A stretch of 64,000 nucleotides of DNA from Ruminococcus sp. Phil11. GTDB taxonomy: Bacteria > Bacillota > Clostridia > Oscillospirales > Ruminococcaceae. Below are positions 42,484 to 51,030 of the stretch, in pieces; the first letter of the stretch is position 1, and each line of letters starts with the position of its first letter. The stretch covers positions 1 through 64,000 of the forward strand of contig MSGZ01000025.1 of the NCBI GenBank assembly GCA_001940925.1. The letters run 5' to 3'. The position numbers and the translations under genes are program-made. The notes beneath the pieces are model-generated. The model did no database searches. It was given only the letters and a program-made list of their open reading frames with translations, and was not told where the DNA came from.

Positions 42484-42705
42484 ATGAATACACTGAAAGA
42501 TACGCCGGTCGGCGCAACGGTCACCGTGAAAAAGCTGCACGGCGAGGGCGCGATCAAACGCCGGATCATGGACATGGGTATGACAAAGGGCACTGCTGTG
42601 ACAGTCAGAAAGGTTGCGCCGCTGGGCGATCCGCTGGAGCTGACCGTCCGCGGATATGAGCTGAGCCTCAGAAAAGCCGATGCGGCAATGATCGAGGTCG
42701 AGTAA
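42484..42705 (+). CDS. feoA: Ferrous iron transport protein A
   Basis: The 73-residue SH3-like protein is FeoA, the small cytoplasmic partner of FeoB. Family features are the ATVTVKKLHGEGAIKRRIMD core with the MGM turn, the PLGDPLELTVRGYELSLRK strand pair and a short total length. The start has GGAGGG upstream; in-frame codons from 42469 lie within the ribosome site region. It is first in the feoA-feoB-small protein operon under the paired DtxR-type boxes. Confidence 0.92.
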   Translation: MNTLKDTPVGATVTVKKLHGEGAIKRRIMDMGMTKGTAVTVRKVAPLGDPLELTVRGYELSLRKADAAMIEVE

Positions 42706-42725
42706 TTCATCAGGAGGTGTCAATC

Positions 42726-45218
42726 ATGGCGGATCTGCGCATTGCTCTTGCGGGCAATCCGAACAGCGGCAAGACCACGCTGTTCAATGCGCTGACCGGT
42801 TCCAATCAGTATGTGGGCAACTGGCCGGGCGTGACGGTCGAAAAGAAAGAGGGCAAATTAAAGCAGCGGGACGGCGTGACCGTCACCGATCTGCCGGGCA
42901 TTTACTCGCTGTCGCCGTATACGCTGGAGGAGGTCGTCGCGCGGAATTATCTGATCGGCGAGCGGCCTGACGCGATCCTCAATCTCGTGGACGGCACGAA
43001 TCTGGAACGCAATCTTTATCTGACGACGCAGCTGATCGAACTCGGCATTCCGGTCGTCATCGCGATCAACATGATGGACGTCGTCCGCAAGCGCGGCGAC
43101 GAGATCCATATCCCGCAGCTTTCCAAGGCACTCGGCTGCAGGATCGTCGAGATCTCCGCGCTGAAGGGCGACAATGTACTGACGGCTGCGGATGCGGCGA
43201 TCGAGGCGGCAAAAGCGGGCAAGCCCGTGCTGACGCATTCGTTCTCCGGTGCCGTCGAGCACGCGATCGCGCATATTGAAGAAGCCGCCGTGCATGATAT
43301 GCCGGAGGAGCAGCAGCGATGGTTCGCGATCAAGCTGTTTGAGCGCGACGAGAAGGCAATCAAACAGCTTGGCCTCTCCGAGGAAACGCTTTCGCATATT
43401 GAAAAGGATATTCAGGCGGCGGAGCAGGAAATGGATGATGAGGCGGAAGCGATCATCATCAACGAACGGTATAATTATATTGCGCAGGTGATCCGCTCCG
43501 CCTATGTCCGGAAGGACGAGGGCAAGCGGTCTGTCTCCGACAGGATCGACGGCATCGTCACGAACCGCTGGCTCGGCCTGCCGGTCTTTGCGGCGATCAT
43601 GTTCCTTGTGTATTATGTTGCGATGATCTCGGTCGGCGCTGCCGCAACGGACTGGGCAAACAACGGCCTGTTCGGCGACGGCTTTCATCTGTTCGGCATC
43701 GGCTCGAAACAGTATGAAGCTGCCGTGACGGATTACGGCGATACGGATGCAATCATCTCCGGACTGCTGGACAGTGCCGCTGCAAACGGCATCCCGACGG
43801 ATGCCGCGGAAACGGCGGCCGACAACGTACAGAAAAACGCCGCTTCTGCTGCCGAATCGTTGCGGGCGGTCGCATCGCAGTATACGGCGGACGGCGCAGT
43901 ACTTTCCTATCAGACGACGGATGAAGAAACGCTTGCCGTCACCGAAAAGACCGCATCTGCTTCGGAAATCGGTCAGGCAATTGACCGGTTCACGGCGAAC
44001 GGCGGCGTTGTCGATCCGGCGAAATACGGCCGGTGGATCCCCGGCATTCCGGTGCTGATCGGGCGGCTGCTCGACCGCGTCGGCTGTGCGGACTGGCTCC
44101 GCAGTCTCATCCTCGACGGCATCGTCGCGGGCGTCGGCGCGGTGCTCGGATTCGTCCCGCAGATGCTCGTGCTGTTCTTCATGCTGTCGTTCCTCGAAGC
44201 CTGCGGCTATATGTCGCGCATTGCATTCGTGCTCGACCGGCTGTTCCGGAAATTCGGGCTCTCCGGCAAATCGTTCATCCCGATCCTCGTCGGAACGGGC
44301 TGCGGTGTCCCCGGTATCATGGCTTCCCGCACAATTGAAAATGTCCGCGACCGCCGCATGACGATCATGACGACAACCTTTATTCCCTGCGGGGCAAAGG
44401 TACCGCTGATCGCACTGATCGCGGGTGCTGTTTTCGGCGGCTCGGCATGGATCGCGACCTCTGCTTATTTCCTCGGTATGGCGGCGATCATTGTATCCGG
44501 CGTCATCCTGAAAAAGACGAAGCTCTTTGCCGGTGATCCGTCTCCGTTTGTCATGGAGATGCCTGCATATCATATGCCGATGCTGAGCAATCTGCTCCGG
44601 ACGGTCTGGGATCGCGGCTGGTCGTTCATCAAAAAGGCGGGCACCGTGATCCTGCTCTGCACGGTCGTGCTCTGGTTCCTGTCCCGCTTCGGGACGGTGA
44701 ACGGCACGTTCGGAATGCTCGGTGCGGATCAGATGGACCGCTCGATGCTTGCGGCTTTCGGCAAGGCGATCGCATGGGTGTTTGCACCGCTCGGCTGGGG
44801 CACATGGCAGGCGGCTGTCGCCTCGCTGACCGGACTGGTCGCAAAGGAGAACATCGTCAGTACGCTGGGCGTGCTGTACGGCAGTGAGGGCTCCGCGTAT
44901 GCGGCGGTCAGCAGCGTATTCAGCAAGGCGGCGGCGTATTCCTTCCTCGCGTTCAATCTGCTCTGCGCGCCGTGCTTTGCCGCGATCGGCGCGATCCGGC
45001 GCGAGATGAACAGCCCCAAGTGGACGCTGTTCGCGATCGGTTATCAGTGCGGGTTTGCGTATCTGACCGCGTTTGTCTGCAATCAGCTCGGGGCGGTGCT
45101 GATCCCCGGTGCGGAAACCAGTGCCCTCGGGATTCTGCTTTCCGCGGTGATCCTTGTGTTTGCCGGCTATATGCTGTTCCGGCAGGATCCGAATGCGGCG
45201 AAGCGTGCGAAAAAATGA
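42726..45218 (+). CDS. feoB: Ferrous iron transport protein B
   Basis: The 830-residue protein has an N-terminal G domain (G1 GNPNSGKTT at 10-18, G3 DLPG, G4 NMMD), a GDI-like helical region and a membrane permease with the conserved Gate motifs (VPQMLVLFFMLSFLEACGYM, GTGCGVPGIMASR). It imports Fe(II). Between the first two membrane segments is a long hydrophilic insertion (about 325-435) rich in Ala, Thr and Asp, which faces outside. ATG 42726 follows GGAGGT; GTG 42717 is inside the ribosome site. It overlaps the 45215 ATG of the next frame. Confidence 0.95.
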   Translation: MADLRIALAGNPNSGKTTLFNALTGSNQYVGNWPGVTVEKKEGKLKQRDGVTVTDLPGIYSLSPYTLEEVVARNYLIGERPDAILNLVDGTNLERNLYLTTQLIELGIPVVIAINMMDVVRKRGDEIHIPQLSKALGCRIVEISALKGDNVLTAADAAIEAAKAGKPVLTHSFSGAVEHAIAHIEEAAVHDMPEEQQRWFAIKLFERDEKAIKQLGLSEETLSHIEKDIQAAEQEMDDEAEAIIINERYNYIAQVIRSAYVRKDEGKRSVSDRIDGIVTNRWLGLPVFAAIMFLVYYVAMISVGAAATDWANNGLFGDGFHLFGIGSKQYEAAVTDYGDTDAIISGLLDSAAANGIPTDAAETAADNVQKNAASAAESLRAVASQYTADGAVLSYQTTDEETLAVTEKTASASEIGQAIDRFTANGGVVDPAKYGRWIPGIPVLIGRLLDRVGCADWLRSLILDGIVAGVGAVLGFVPQMLVLFFMLSFLEACGYMSRIAFVLDRLFRKFGLSGKSFIPILVGTGCGVPGIMASRTIENVRDRRMTIMTTTFIPCGAKVPLIALIAGAVFGGSAWIATSAYFLGMAAIIVSGVILKKTKLFAGDPSPFVMEMPAYHMPMLSNLLRTVWDRGWSFIKKAGTVILLCTVVLWFLSRFGTVNGTFGMLGADQMDRSMLAAFGKAIAWVFAPLGWGTWQAAVASLTGLVAKENIVSTLGVLYGSEGSAYAAVSSVFSKAAAYSFLAFNLLCAPCFAAIGAIRREMNSPKWTLFAIGYQCGFAYLTAFVCNQLGAVLIPGAETSALGILLSAVILVFAGYMLFRQDPNAAKRAKK

Positions 45219-45232
45219 AAGCAGGTGAGACT

Positions 45233-45421
45233 GTGCTGAACTGGCTTCGGGAAAATGCCGGAACGATCGCGGTGATGCTGGTGCTGTTCGCGGTCATTGC
45301 GGCGATCATCCGGTATCTGATCCGAGAGAAGCGCAGCGGGAAAGGCTGCTGCGGAAACTGTCAGGGCTGTGCGATGCACGGGAATTGCAGCGCCCAAAAC
45401 AATCCTAACACACGCCGCTAA
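45233..45421 (+). CDS. FeoB-associated Cys-rich membrane protein
   Basis: The 62-residue protein starts MLNWLRENAG, has one membrane helix (TIAVMLVLFAVIAAIIRYLI) and a Cys-rich end (GKGCCGNCQGCAMHGNC). It matches the small FeoB-associated family (PF12669 type), which may take the place of FeoC. A GTG start at 45233 is chosen by family convention and the AGGTGAG site. ATG 45215, overlapping the feoB stop codon, is possible and would add six residues. The last codons and the stop codon lie inside repeat copy E, so the C terminus appears to be rewritten by the repeat. Confidence 0.8.
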   Translation: MLNWLRENAGTIAVMLVLFAVIAAIIRYLIREKRSGKGCCGNCQGCAMHGNCSAQNNPNTRR

Positions 45422-45470
45422 AGCGGCTTCTGCGGCGTGTTTTCTCCCAGTGCTGAAGCCCGCCGACAGC
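45401..45470 (-). repeat. Interspersed composite repeat, copy E (partial)
   Basis: On the minus strand it reads GGCGGGCTTCAGCACTGGGA, then GAAGCCGCTTTAGCGGCGTG. The second half of the repeat is missing. It supplies the stop codon of the FeoB-associated gene and the feo terminator. Confidence 0.65.
45410..45445 (+). terminator. Terminator of the feo operon, formed by repeat copy E
   Basis: The stem acacgccgc / gcggcgtgt (45410-45418, 45432-45440) is followed by tttct. Confidence 0.55.
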
Positions 45471-46250
45471 AAACCGGTAACCCTTATTTCGGTGAATAGT
45501 GAATGATGAATAGTGAAAAGTGAATCGTGATTTATCGGGAGATGACCCCATTCACAGCGCATAAACGAAACGATACGCAAAGCTGAAAACGCCCAACAGA
45601 CAAAGGGATGCGGTGCGCCCCAAGAGAGGGGAGAGATAAGGAAAGAGAGCGCGCACGTTTCGCAAAGCGAAACTGCGCGGTTTGCCTTCGGCAAACGCGC
45701 GCCCCGCGCCCAGCTAAATCATACAACCGGACATAAGGATAAAGCGAGAATGCTAAAAGGCACACAACAACTGCAATATTCAATTTTCAAGATTCCAAAG
45801 CGCATCCTGTCTTCGGCGTTCCCGGAAACGAATCGACCCCAATGACGACGCCCGGTCTGCTCACATGCCGGCGCATTCCGGCTCCGGAACCCCGGATGCC
45901 CGCAAATGCCCGTATCGCTCTCTGCATAGCGCGCAGAAACACGGAAAAGTTGCACGTTTCGGTGCAACTTTTTTGTTTTTGGCGATGATAGCACAGTGTT
46001 TCGGAGATGAAAATACACGATCCTTTGTTCGGTGCTCCTGAATGGCGGACGGTTAAGAACACACGATGCTGTCACTTAATATATGCTATGGAAAAATATT
46101 TGATAATTGTATCGGCGTTCGGTTCGGGAAACCGGTGCTTGTCCCCGGAAAAACGGCGTTTTCCCTTTTGATTCTCCGGAATCGTCCTGCAAATGCCTCT
46201 CGCAATGCCGGAAAAGATTTCATGCAATATCACAAAAATCTGAATGCCGA
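45471..46250. other. Gene-free stretch of about 780 bases
   Basis: I find no credible gene. It holds a degenerate tandem array of a gtgaatagtgaa-like unit (45492-45530), two adjacent hairpins (gtttcgcaaagcgaaac and ggtttgccttcggcaaac, about 45657-45708), and an isolated terminator-like hairpin (45947-45975). The last has no recognised gene ahead of it. Confidence 0.5.
45947..45975. terminator. Orphan terminator-like hairpin
   Basis: The stem aagttgcac / gtgcaactt has T-rich sequence on the plus strand and A-rich sequence on the other side. No gene precedes it on either strand, so it may end an undetected small RNA. Confidence 0.55.
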
Positions 46251-46279
46251 TTGACTTTCAGCACGATTTATGATATACT
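46251..46279 (+). promoter_or_regulatory. Promoter of the pyrophosphatase gene
   Basis: TTGACT (46251-46256) and TATACT (46274-46279) have a 17-base spacer, 53 bases upstream of the start. Confidence 0.75.
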
Positions 46280-46332
46280 GAAGATGTCCGATACACCTCA
46301 TCTCGATACACAGTGCAGGAAAGGTTGATTTG

Positions 46333-46863
46333 ATGAATATCTGGCATAATATAAACCCGAAACGCATCACGCCTGACGACTTTGTGGCCGTTGTCGAGAT
46401 CCCGAAAGGGAGTAAAAATAAATATGAGCTGGACAAGGAGACAGGTCTGCTTCAACTGGACCGCATTTTGCATACTTCCACGCATTATCCCGCAAACTAC
46501 GGGCTGATCCCGCGTACCTATGCGGACGACAATGACCCTCTGGATGTGCTGGTGCTCTGCTCCGAGACGCTCTTTCCCATGACGCTGGTTCGCTGTTATC
46601 CGATCGGCGTCATTCGTATGCTCGATCAGGGTCACCGGGACGACAAGATCATTGCGATCCCGTTCGATGATCCGAATTACAACAGCTATCACGATATCGC
46701 GGATCTTCCGCCGCATATCGTCGAGGAAATGGTGCATTTCTTCTCCGTCTACAAGGAGCTCGAGAAGAAATCGACAGCAGTGGATGAGTTCGGAGACGCC
46801 GATGCAGCCCGGGAAATCATCCGCGCGGATATTGACCGCTATGTGGAATACTTCTGCAAATGA
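46333..46863 (+). CDS. ppa: Inorganic pyrophosphatase (family I)
   Basis: The 176-residue soluble pyrophosphatase has the family I signature DDNDPLDVLVL with its metal-binding aspartates, the active-site start VVEIPKGSKNKYELDKETG, and the YPANYGLIP loop. It hydrolyses pyrophosphate in the cytoplasm and pulls biosynthetic reactions forward. ATG 46333 follows GGAAAGG; a TTG directly before it is in frame. It precedes PRPP synthetase by 72 bases, a sensible pairing in nucleotide metabolism. Confidence 0.93.
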   Translation: MNIWHNINPKRITPDDFVAVVEIPKGSKNKYELDKETGLLQLDRILHTSTHYPANYGLIPRTYADDNDPLDVLVLCSETLFPMTLVRCYPIGVIRMLDQGHRDDKIIAIPFDDPNYNSYHDIADLPPHIVEEMVHFFSVYKELEKKSTAVDEFGDADAAREIIRADIDRYVEYFCK

Positions 46864-46935
46864 CCGAAGGACGATACAGCCTGCCGCATAAGGGCTGACT
46901 GTAAAAAATGAGGAATGGAAAGGAAGTACCGGATT

Positions 46936-48090
46936 ATGTCTGCTGCTGCTGCTACTGATGAGCTTTATCACAACCGAAAGAGCGTTGCCCCGCTCGGGAT
47001 CATTGCGATGCCCGGCGCGGAACAGCTCGCTGAAAAGGTCAACAGCTACCTCGTTGCATGGGCAAACGAAAACGGCTTTCCGGATGAAAGCTATCTGATC
47101 GAATGTGAATGCCCGCGCTTCGCCTCCGGTGACGGAAAGGGACTCATCAAGTCCACGATCCGCGGCCTGGATCTGTTCATTGTCATTGATGTCGGCAATT
47201 ACAGCATCCAGTACAAAATGTTCGACAAGGTCAACTGCATGTCCCCGGACGACCACTATCAGGATCTCAAGCGCATTATTCAGGCGGCCTCCGGCAAGGC
47301 GCACCGCCTCAACATCATCATGCCGCTCCTTTACGGCGGCAGACAGCACCGCAGAAATTACCGTGAATCCCTTGACTGTGCCTGTGCCCTGCAGGAGCTT
47401 CAGGCCATGGGCGTTGACAATATCATTACCTTTGACGCGCACGATCCCCGCGTGAACAATGCCGTTCCGCTCATGGGCATCGACAACGTGATCCCGTCCT
47501 ATCAGGTTCTGAAAACCATGTTAAAGACCTTCCCCGACCTTGATATGTCGCCGGAGAAGTTCATGGTCATCAGCCCGGATGAGGGCGCACTCGGCAGAAA
47601 CATGTACTACGCGACCATGCTGGGCGTCAATCTCGGCATGTTCTATAAGCGCAGAGACTACTCCCGCGTCGTGGACGGCAAGAACCCGATCGTCGCACAT
47701 GAGTATCTCGGCAATCCGGTCGAGGGCAAGACCGTGTTCGTCGCTGACGACATCATCGCGTCCGGCGGCTCGATGCTCGACCTTGCACAGAACCTTAAGT
47801 CCCGCGGCGCATCCTGCATGATCGCTTATGCGACCTACGGTCTGTTCACACACGGTCTGGAGCAGTTCGACAAGGCCTATGCGGACGGCACGCTTGATGC
47901 CGTGTTCGGCACGAACCTGACCTACCGTATGCCGGAGCTGCTGAAGCGCGAATGGTTCCATGAGGTCGATGTTTCCAAGTACGCGGCCTACTTCATTGCG
48001 GCGATCAATCACGATGTTTCCATTACCACGGTCATCAATCCGCACGACAAGATCCAGGCACTGCTCGAAAAGCAGCGCGCTGCAAAATAA
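46936..48090 (+). CDS. prs: Ribose-phosphate pyrophosphokinase (PRPP synthetase)
   Basis: The 384-residue protein is a long Clostridia-type PRPP synthetase. It has the PRPP loop VADDIIASGGSMLD, the flexible-loop-like YGGRQHRRNYRES, and DAHDPRVNNAVP in the ribose-phosphate region. It makes PRPP from ribose 5-phosphate and ATP for nucleotides, His and Trp. The length exceeds the about 315 residues of the common form, as in many Oscillospiraceae homologues. Start 46936 fits the AAAGGAAG site; ATG 46915 is in frame. Confidence 0.9.
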   Translation: MSAAAATDELYHNRKSVAPLGIIAMPGAEQLAEKVNSYLVAWANENGFPDESYLIECECPRFASGDGKGLIKSTIRGLDLFIVIDVGNYSIQYKMFDKVNCMSPDDHYQDLKRIIQAASGKAHRLNIIMPLLYGGRQHRRNYRESLDCACALQELQAMGVDNIITFDAHDPRVNNAVPLMGIDNVIPSYQVLKTMLKTFPDLDMSPEKFMVISPDEGALGRNMYYATMLGVNLGMFYKRRDYSRVVDGKNPIVAHEYLGNPVEGKTVFVADDIIASGGSMLDLAQNLKSRGASCMIAYATYGLFTHGLEQFDKAYADGTLDAVFGTNLTYRMPELLKREWFHEVDVSKYAAYFIAAINHDVSITTVINPHDKIQALLEKQRAAK

Positions 48091-48098
48091 CTGACAGG

Positions 48099-48142
48099 CA
48101 TCCGGTATTGCAGTGACGCAGTACCGGATGTATATTTTATTT
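48099..48142 (+). terminator. Terminator of the ppa-prs unit
   Basis: A 13-base stem (48099-48111 with 48118-48130, one G-T pair) is followed by tatattttattt. Confidence 0.75.
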
Positions 48143-48334
48143 GAAATATTACATTAAATGTTTATTCAGGATTATCTTGCGATGAGAACGGAGATGCGAA
48201 AAAAAGATAAATCGAATATAAAATTAGTTAATACTGTTTCAGTTCTGTTTAAGGTTGATATGGCATGATATAGACAGAGAGAGCACTATGCTCCGTACAT
48301 TCCATGCGTTATGATTCAGAAGGGGGTATCAGGT

Positions 48335-50977
48335 ATGATACAAAAGACATGCCGCCGCGCTGCTGCGGCGGGACTCAGTGTGATGCTTGCAGCAGGTGCG
48401 TTTTCCGCACTGCCGTCTTTCTCCGTGCTTGCTGCGGGCAGCATCGTCATCAATGAGGTCTGCACCAAGAACACGACGGTCGCAGCACCGGACGGTCAGT
48501 TCTACGATTATGTGGAACTCTACAACACAAGCGGTTCTTCGGTCAATGTCGGCGGCTTCGGCATCTCCGATGACGAAGCAAATCCGATGCGCTACACGAT
48601 TCCGGCCGGCACGACCATTGCCGGCAACGGCTATCTGACCGTTTACTGCGGCGTCAGCGAGGGCGGAAGCGTCAAGGGCGCAGACTTCGGCCTTTCCAAG
48701 GACGGCGAGCAGGTTATGCTCTCCAATTCCAACGGCGGCCTGCTGGAAACTGCGGACGTTCCCGCACTCGCGGATGATACCGCATTCGGCAGAGTCCCGG
48801 ACGGCAGCGAGACCTTCGCGGTTCTGAACAAGCTGACCCCGGGCAGCACCAATTCTGCCGGCGCGATCGAGCAGATCATCGTTCCGGAGCCGACCTTCTC
48901 GCAGGACAGCGGCTTCTATTCCAGCGGCTTCAATCTGACGCTGAGCGGTCAGTCCGGCGCGTCGATCTACTACACGCTCGACGGCAGCGATCCGACGACC
49001 TCCTCTACCCGGTATTCCGGTGCGATCCAGGTCTATGACAAATCCTCTGAGGCGAATGTTTATTCCGCGATTACCGATATCGCAGACGGCTACACGGCTC
49101 CGGCCAATCCCGTTGACAAGGCGATGATCGTCCGCGCGATCGCAGTCGATGCAAGCGGCAATGTCTCCGATATCGCAACCAAGACCTACTTCATCGGCTA
49201 TACGCAGAACGATTACGCGATGAATATGCGCGTCATCTCGCTGGTCTCCGATCCGGACAATCTCTTTGACGACGAAAAGGGCATTTACGTCAAGGGCAAG
49301 ATCTACCGCGAATCCGGCGGCGGCGGAATGGTGATGTTCGGCGGCGGCAATCATCCTGCAAACTATACGCAGGAAGGCAGAGAGTGGGAGCGCCCTGCTC
49401 ACATCACCGTCTTTGAAAAGGGCAAGGCGACCTATTCCGCAGGCGTCGGCATCCGGATGCACGGTGCATGGACCCGTGCGGCCGCACAGAAGAGCTTTAA
49501 CCTCTATGCACGCGCCGATTACGGCACCGCAAAGCTCGATTACGATTTCTTCAACGGTCAGCTCACCAACATCAACGGCAAGGTCATTGATTCCTTTGAC
49601 AAGATCACGCTCCGCAACGGCGGAAATGACGATAAGACCAAGATCCGCGACCGCCTGAATCAGGAAATGGTCGGTGACCGTGCATACGGCACACAGGCAC
49701 AGACGGAATGCGTCGTCTTCCTCGACGGCGAGTTCTGGGGCACCTACAACATCGTTGAGAAGATCGGCAAGGAGTACATCGCCGATCACTACAAGGTCAA
49801 GCAGGGCAGCGTCTGCATGATCAAGACCGATGAGCTTGCTGACGGTACCGATCAGGGTCTGGCAGATTATGAGGAGCTCAAGCGGCTGGCGACCTCCGCT
49901 AATTACAGTGACGCAGGCGTCTACGATCAGTTTGAAGCACTGATGGACCTCGAAAGCCTCGCTGACTACTTCGCGACGGAGCTGATCGTCGGCAACAGCG
50001 ACTTCGGCAACAATAACTACGCACTCTGGAAAACAGAGGTCGTCGATCCGAACAAGCCCTATGCGGACGGCAGATGGCGCTTCATCCTGTTCGATACCGA
50101 ATACTGCGCAGGTCTCTACGGCCAGAGCAATGCAAGCACCAATGCGATCAACTCCCTGCGCTCGAAGAACACATGGATCACCAAGCTGTTCTTCGGCCTG
50201 CTCGAGAACAACGAGCAGTTCCGCACCATGTTCCTGACCTGCTACAACGACCAGTGCGATAACTGCTATCAGGCATCCAAGGTCGTGCAGCGGATCAACC
50301 AGCTCGAATCTGTCTATCAGACCTCGATGATCGCGACGCTGGAGCGTTTCTCCATGCAGCCGGATAACGGCGGCTGGGGCGGCTTCAACATGGGCGACTT
50401 CAATATGGGCGACTTCAATATGGGCGATTTCAATATGGGCGATTTCAACATGGGCGATTTCAACATGGGCGACTTCAACATGGGCGACTGGGCCGGTCAG
50501 CAGCAGGGTGCTGCGTACGGTCAGGGTGCCGAGGCGGGTCAGCAGCCTGGTGCAGGCGGCTGGCAGCAGGGCGGCTGGCAGCAGCCCGGTGCGGGCGCAC
50601 AGCAGCCCGGAGCCGGTCAGCAGCCGGGAGCCGGTGCTCAGCAGCCCGGCGGCGCATGGCAGCCCGGTGCAGGTCAGCAGCCGGTTTCTTCAGAGCCGGT
50701 CGATTATACCGAGATGTTCAAGAATGAGGTCGAGAAGATCCGCACATTCTGGAACTCCCGCGCGGAAAATGCCAAGACCCAGATGACCTCGTTCCTCAGC
50801 GGCAAGACCACGACCGCAACCGGCGCATTCACCAAGACCGATGTGCAGCGGCTGCAGAGCTATCTGCTGAAGAAGGGTACGCTCTCCGATGCGAACGCGA
50901 AGAAGTATGACCTCGACAACTCCCAGACCATTACGGTCAAGGATCTCAGTCTGCTGAAAAAGCGCGTGCTCGGATAA
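48335..50977 (+). CDS. Secreted CotH-kinase-like protein with lamin-tail domain and FNMGD repeats
   Basis: The 880-residue protein has a signal peptide (1-34), a lamin-tail-like domain (about 35-150; INEVCTKN, DYVELYNTS), a chitobiase C-terminal-like domain (about 185-270; IYYTLDGSDPTTSS), a CotH kinase domain (about 285-600; GIRMHG..R..QKSFNLYAR, LRNGGNDDKTKIRD, GNSDFGNNN, FILFDTEY), seven tandem FNMGD repeats (684-718), a Gln/Gly/Pro-rich segment (721-788) and a C-terminal single dockerin-like half (DLDNSQTITVKDLSLLKK). CotH kinases phosphorylate secreted proteins. The start follows AAGGGGG; ATG 48311 is an alternative. No clear promoter was seen in the 190-base gap. Confidence 0.85.
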   Translation: MIQKTCRRAAAAGLSVMLAAGAFSALPSFSVLAAGSIVINEVCTKNTTVAAPDGQFYDYVELYNTSGSSVNVGGFGISDDEANPMRYTIPAGTTIAGNGYLTVYCGVSEGGSVKGADFGLSKDGEQVMLSNSNGGLLETADVPALADDTAFGRVPDGSETFAVLNKLTPGSTNSAGAIEQIIVPEPTFSQDSGFYSSGFNLTLSGQSGASIYYTLDGSDPTTSSTRYSGAIQVYDKSSEANVYSAITDIADGYTAPANPVDKAMIVRAIAVDASGNVSDIATKTYFIGYTQNDYAMNMRVISLVSDPDNLFDDEKGIYVKGKIYRESGGGGMVMFGGGNHPANYTQEGREWERPAHITVFEKGKATYSAGVGIRMHGAWTRAAAQKSFNLYARADYGTAKLDYDFFNGQLTNINGKVIDSFDKITLRNGGNDDKTKIRDRLNQEMVGDRAYGTQAQTECVVFLDGEFWGTYNIVEKIGKEYIADHYKVKQGSVCMIKTDELADGTDQGLADYEELKRLATSANYSDAGVYDQFEALMDLESLADYFATELIVGNSDFGNNNYALWKTEVVDPNKPYADGRWRFILFDTEYCAGLYGQSNASTNAINSLRSKNTWITKLFFGLLENNEQFRTMFLTCYNDQCDNCYQASKVVQRINQLESVYQTSMIATLERFSMQPDNGGWGGFNMGDFNMGDFNMGDFNMGDFNMGDFNMGDFNMGDWAGQQQGAAYGQGAEAGQQPGAGGWQQGGWQQPGAGAQQPGAGQQPGAGAQQPGGAWQPGAGQQPVSSEPVDYTEMFKNEVEKIRTFWNSRAENAKTQMTSFLSGKTTTATGAFTKTDVQRLQSYLLKKGTLSDANAKKYDLDNSQTITVKDLSLLKKRVLG
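50384..50488 (+). repeat. Seven-copy 15-base coding minisatellite (FNMGD)
   Basis: The unit ttcaaYatgggcgaY is repeated seven times without interruption. All differences between units are at synonymous third positions, which shows selection for the peptide repeat. Confidence 0.9.
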
Positions 50978-50994
50978 TAAGATCAAACAAAACA

Positions 50995-51027
50995 ACAACC
51001 GGAGGCGGGGACGTCTCCGGTTGTTTG
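50995..51027. terminator. Bidirectional terminator between convergent genes
   Basis: The stem acaaccggag / ctccggttgt is followed by ttgtgttt on the plus strand and by ttgttttg on the minus strand. It serves the CotH gene and the NTPase gene. Confidence 0.75.
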
Positions 51028-51030
51028 TGT

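Noticed and set aside
42726..45218. Frameshift or foreign insertion in feoB at about 43.7-44.0 kb
   Set aside because: The frame is continuous, and long hydrophilic insertions after the first membrane helix occur in clostridial FeoB proteins.
50384..50488. CRISPR-like short repeats
   Set aside because: They are contiguous 15-base coding repeats with no spacers and no cas genes.
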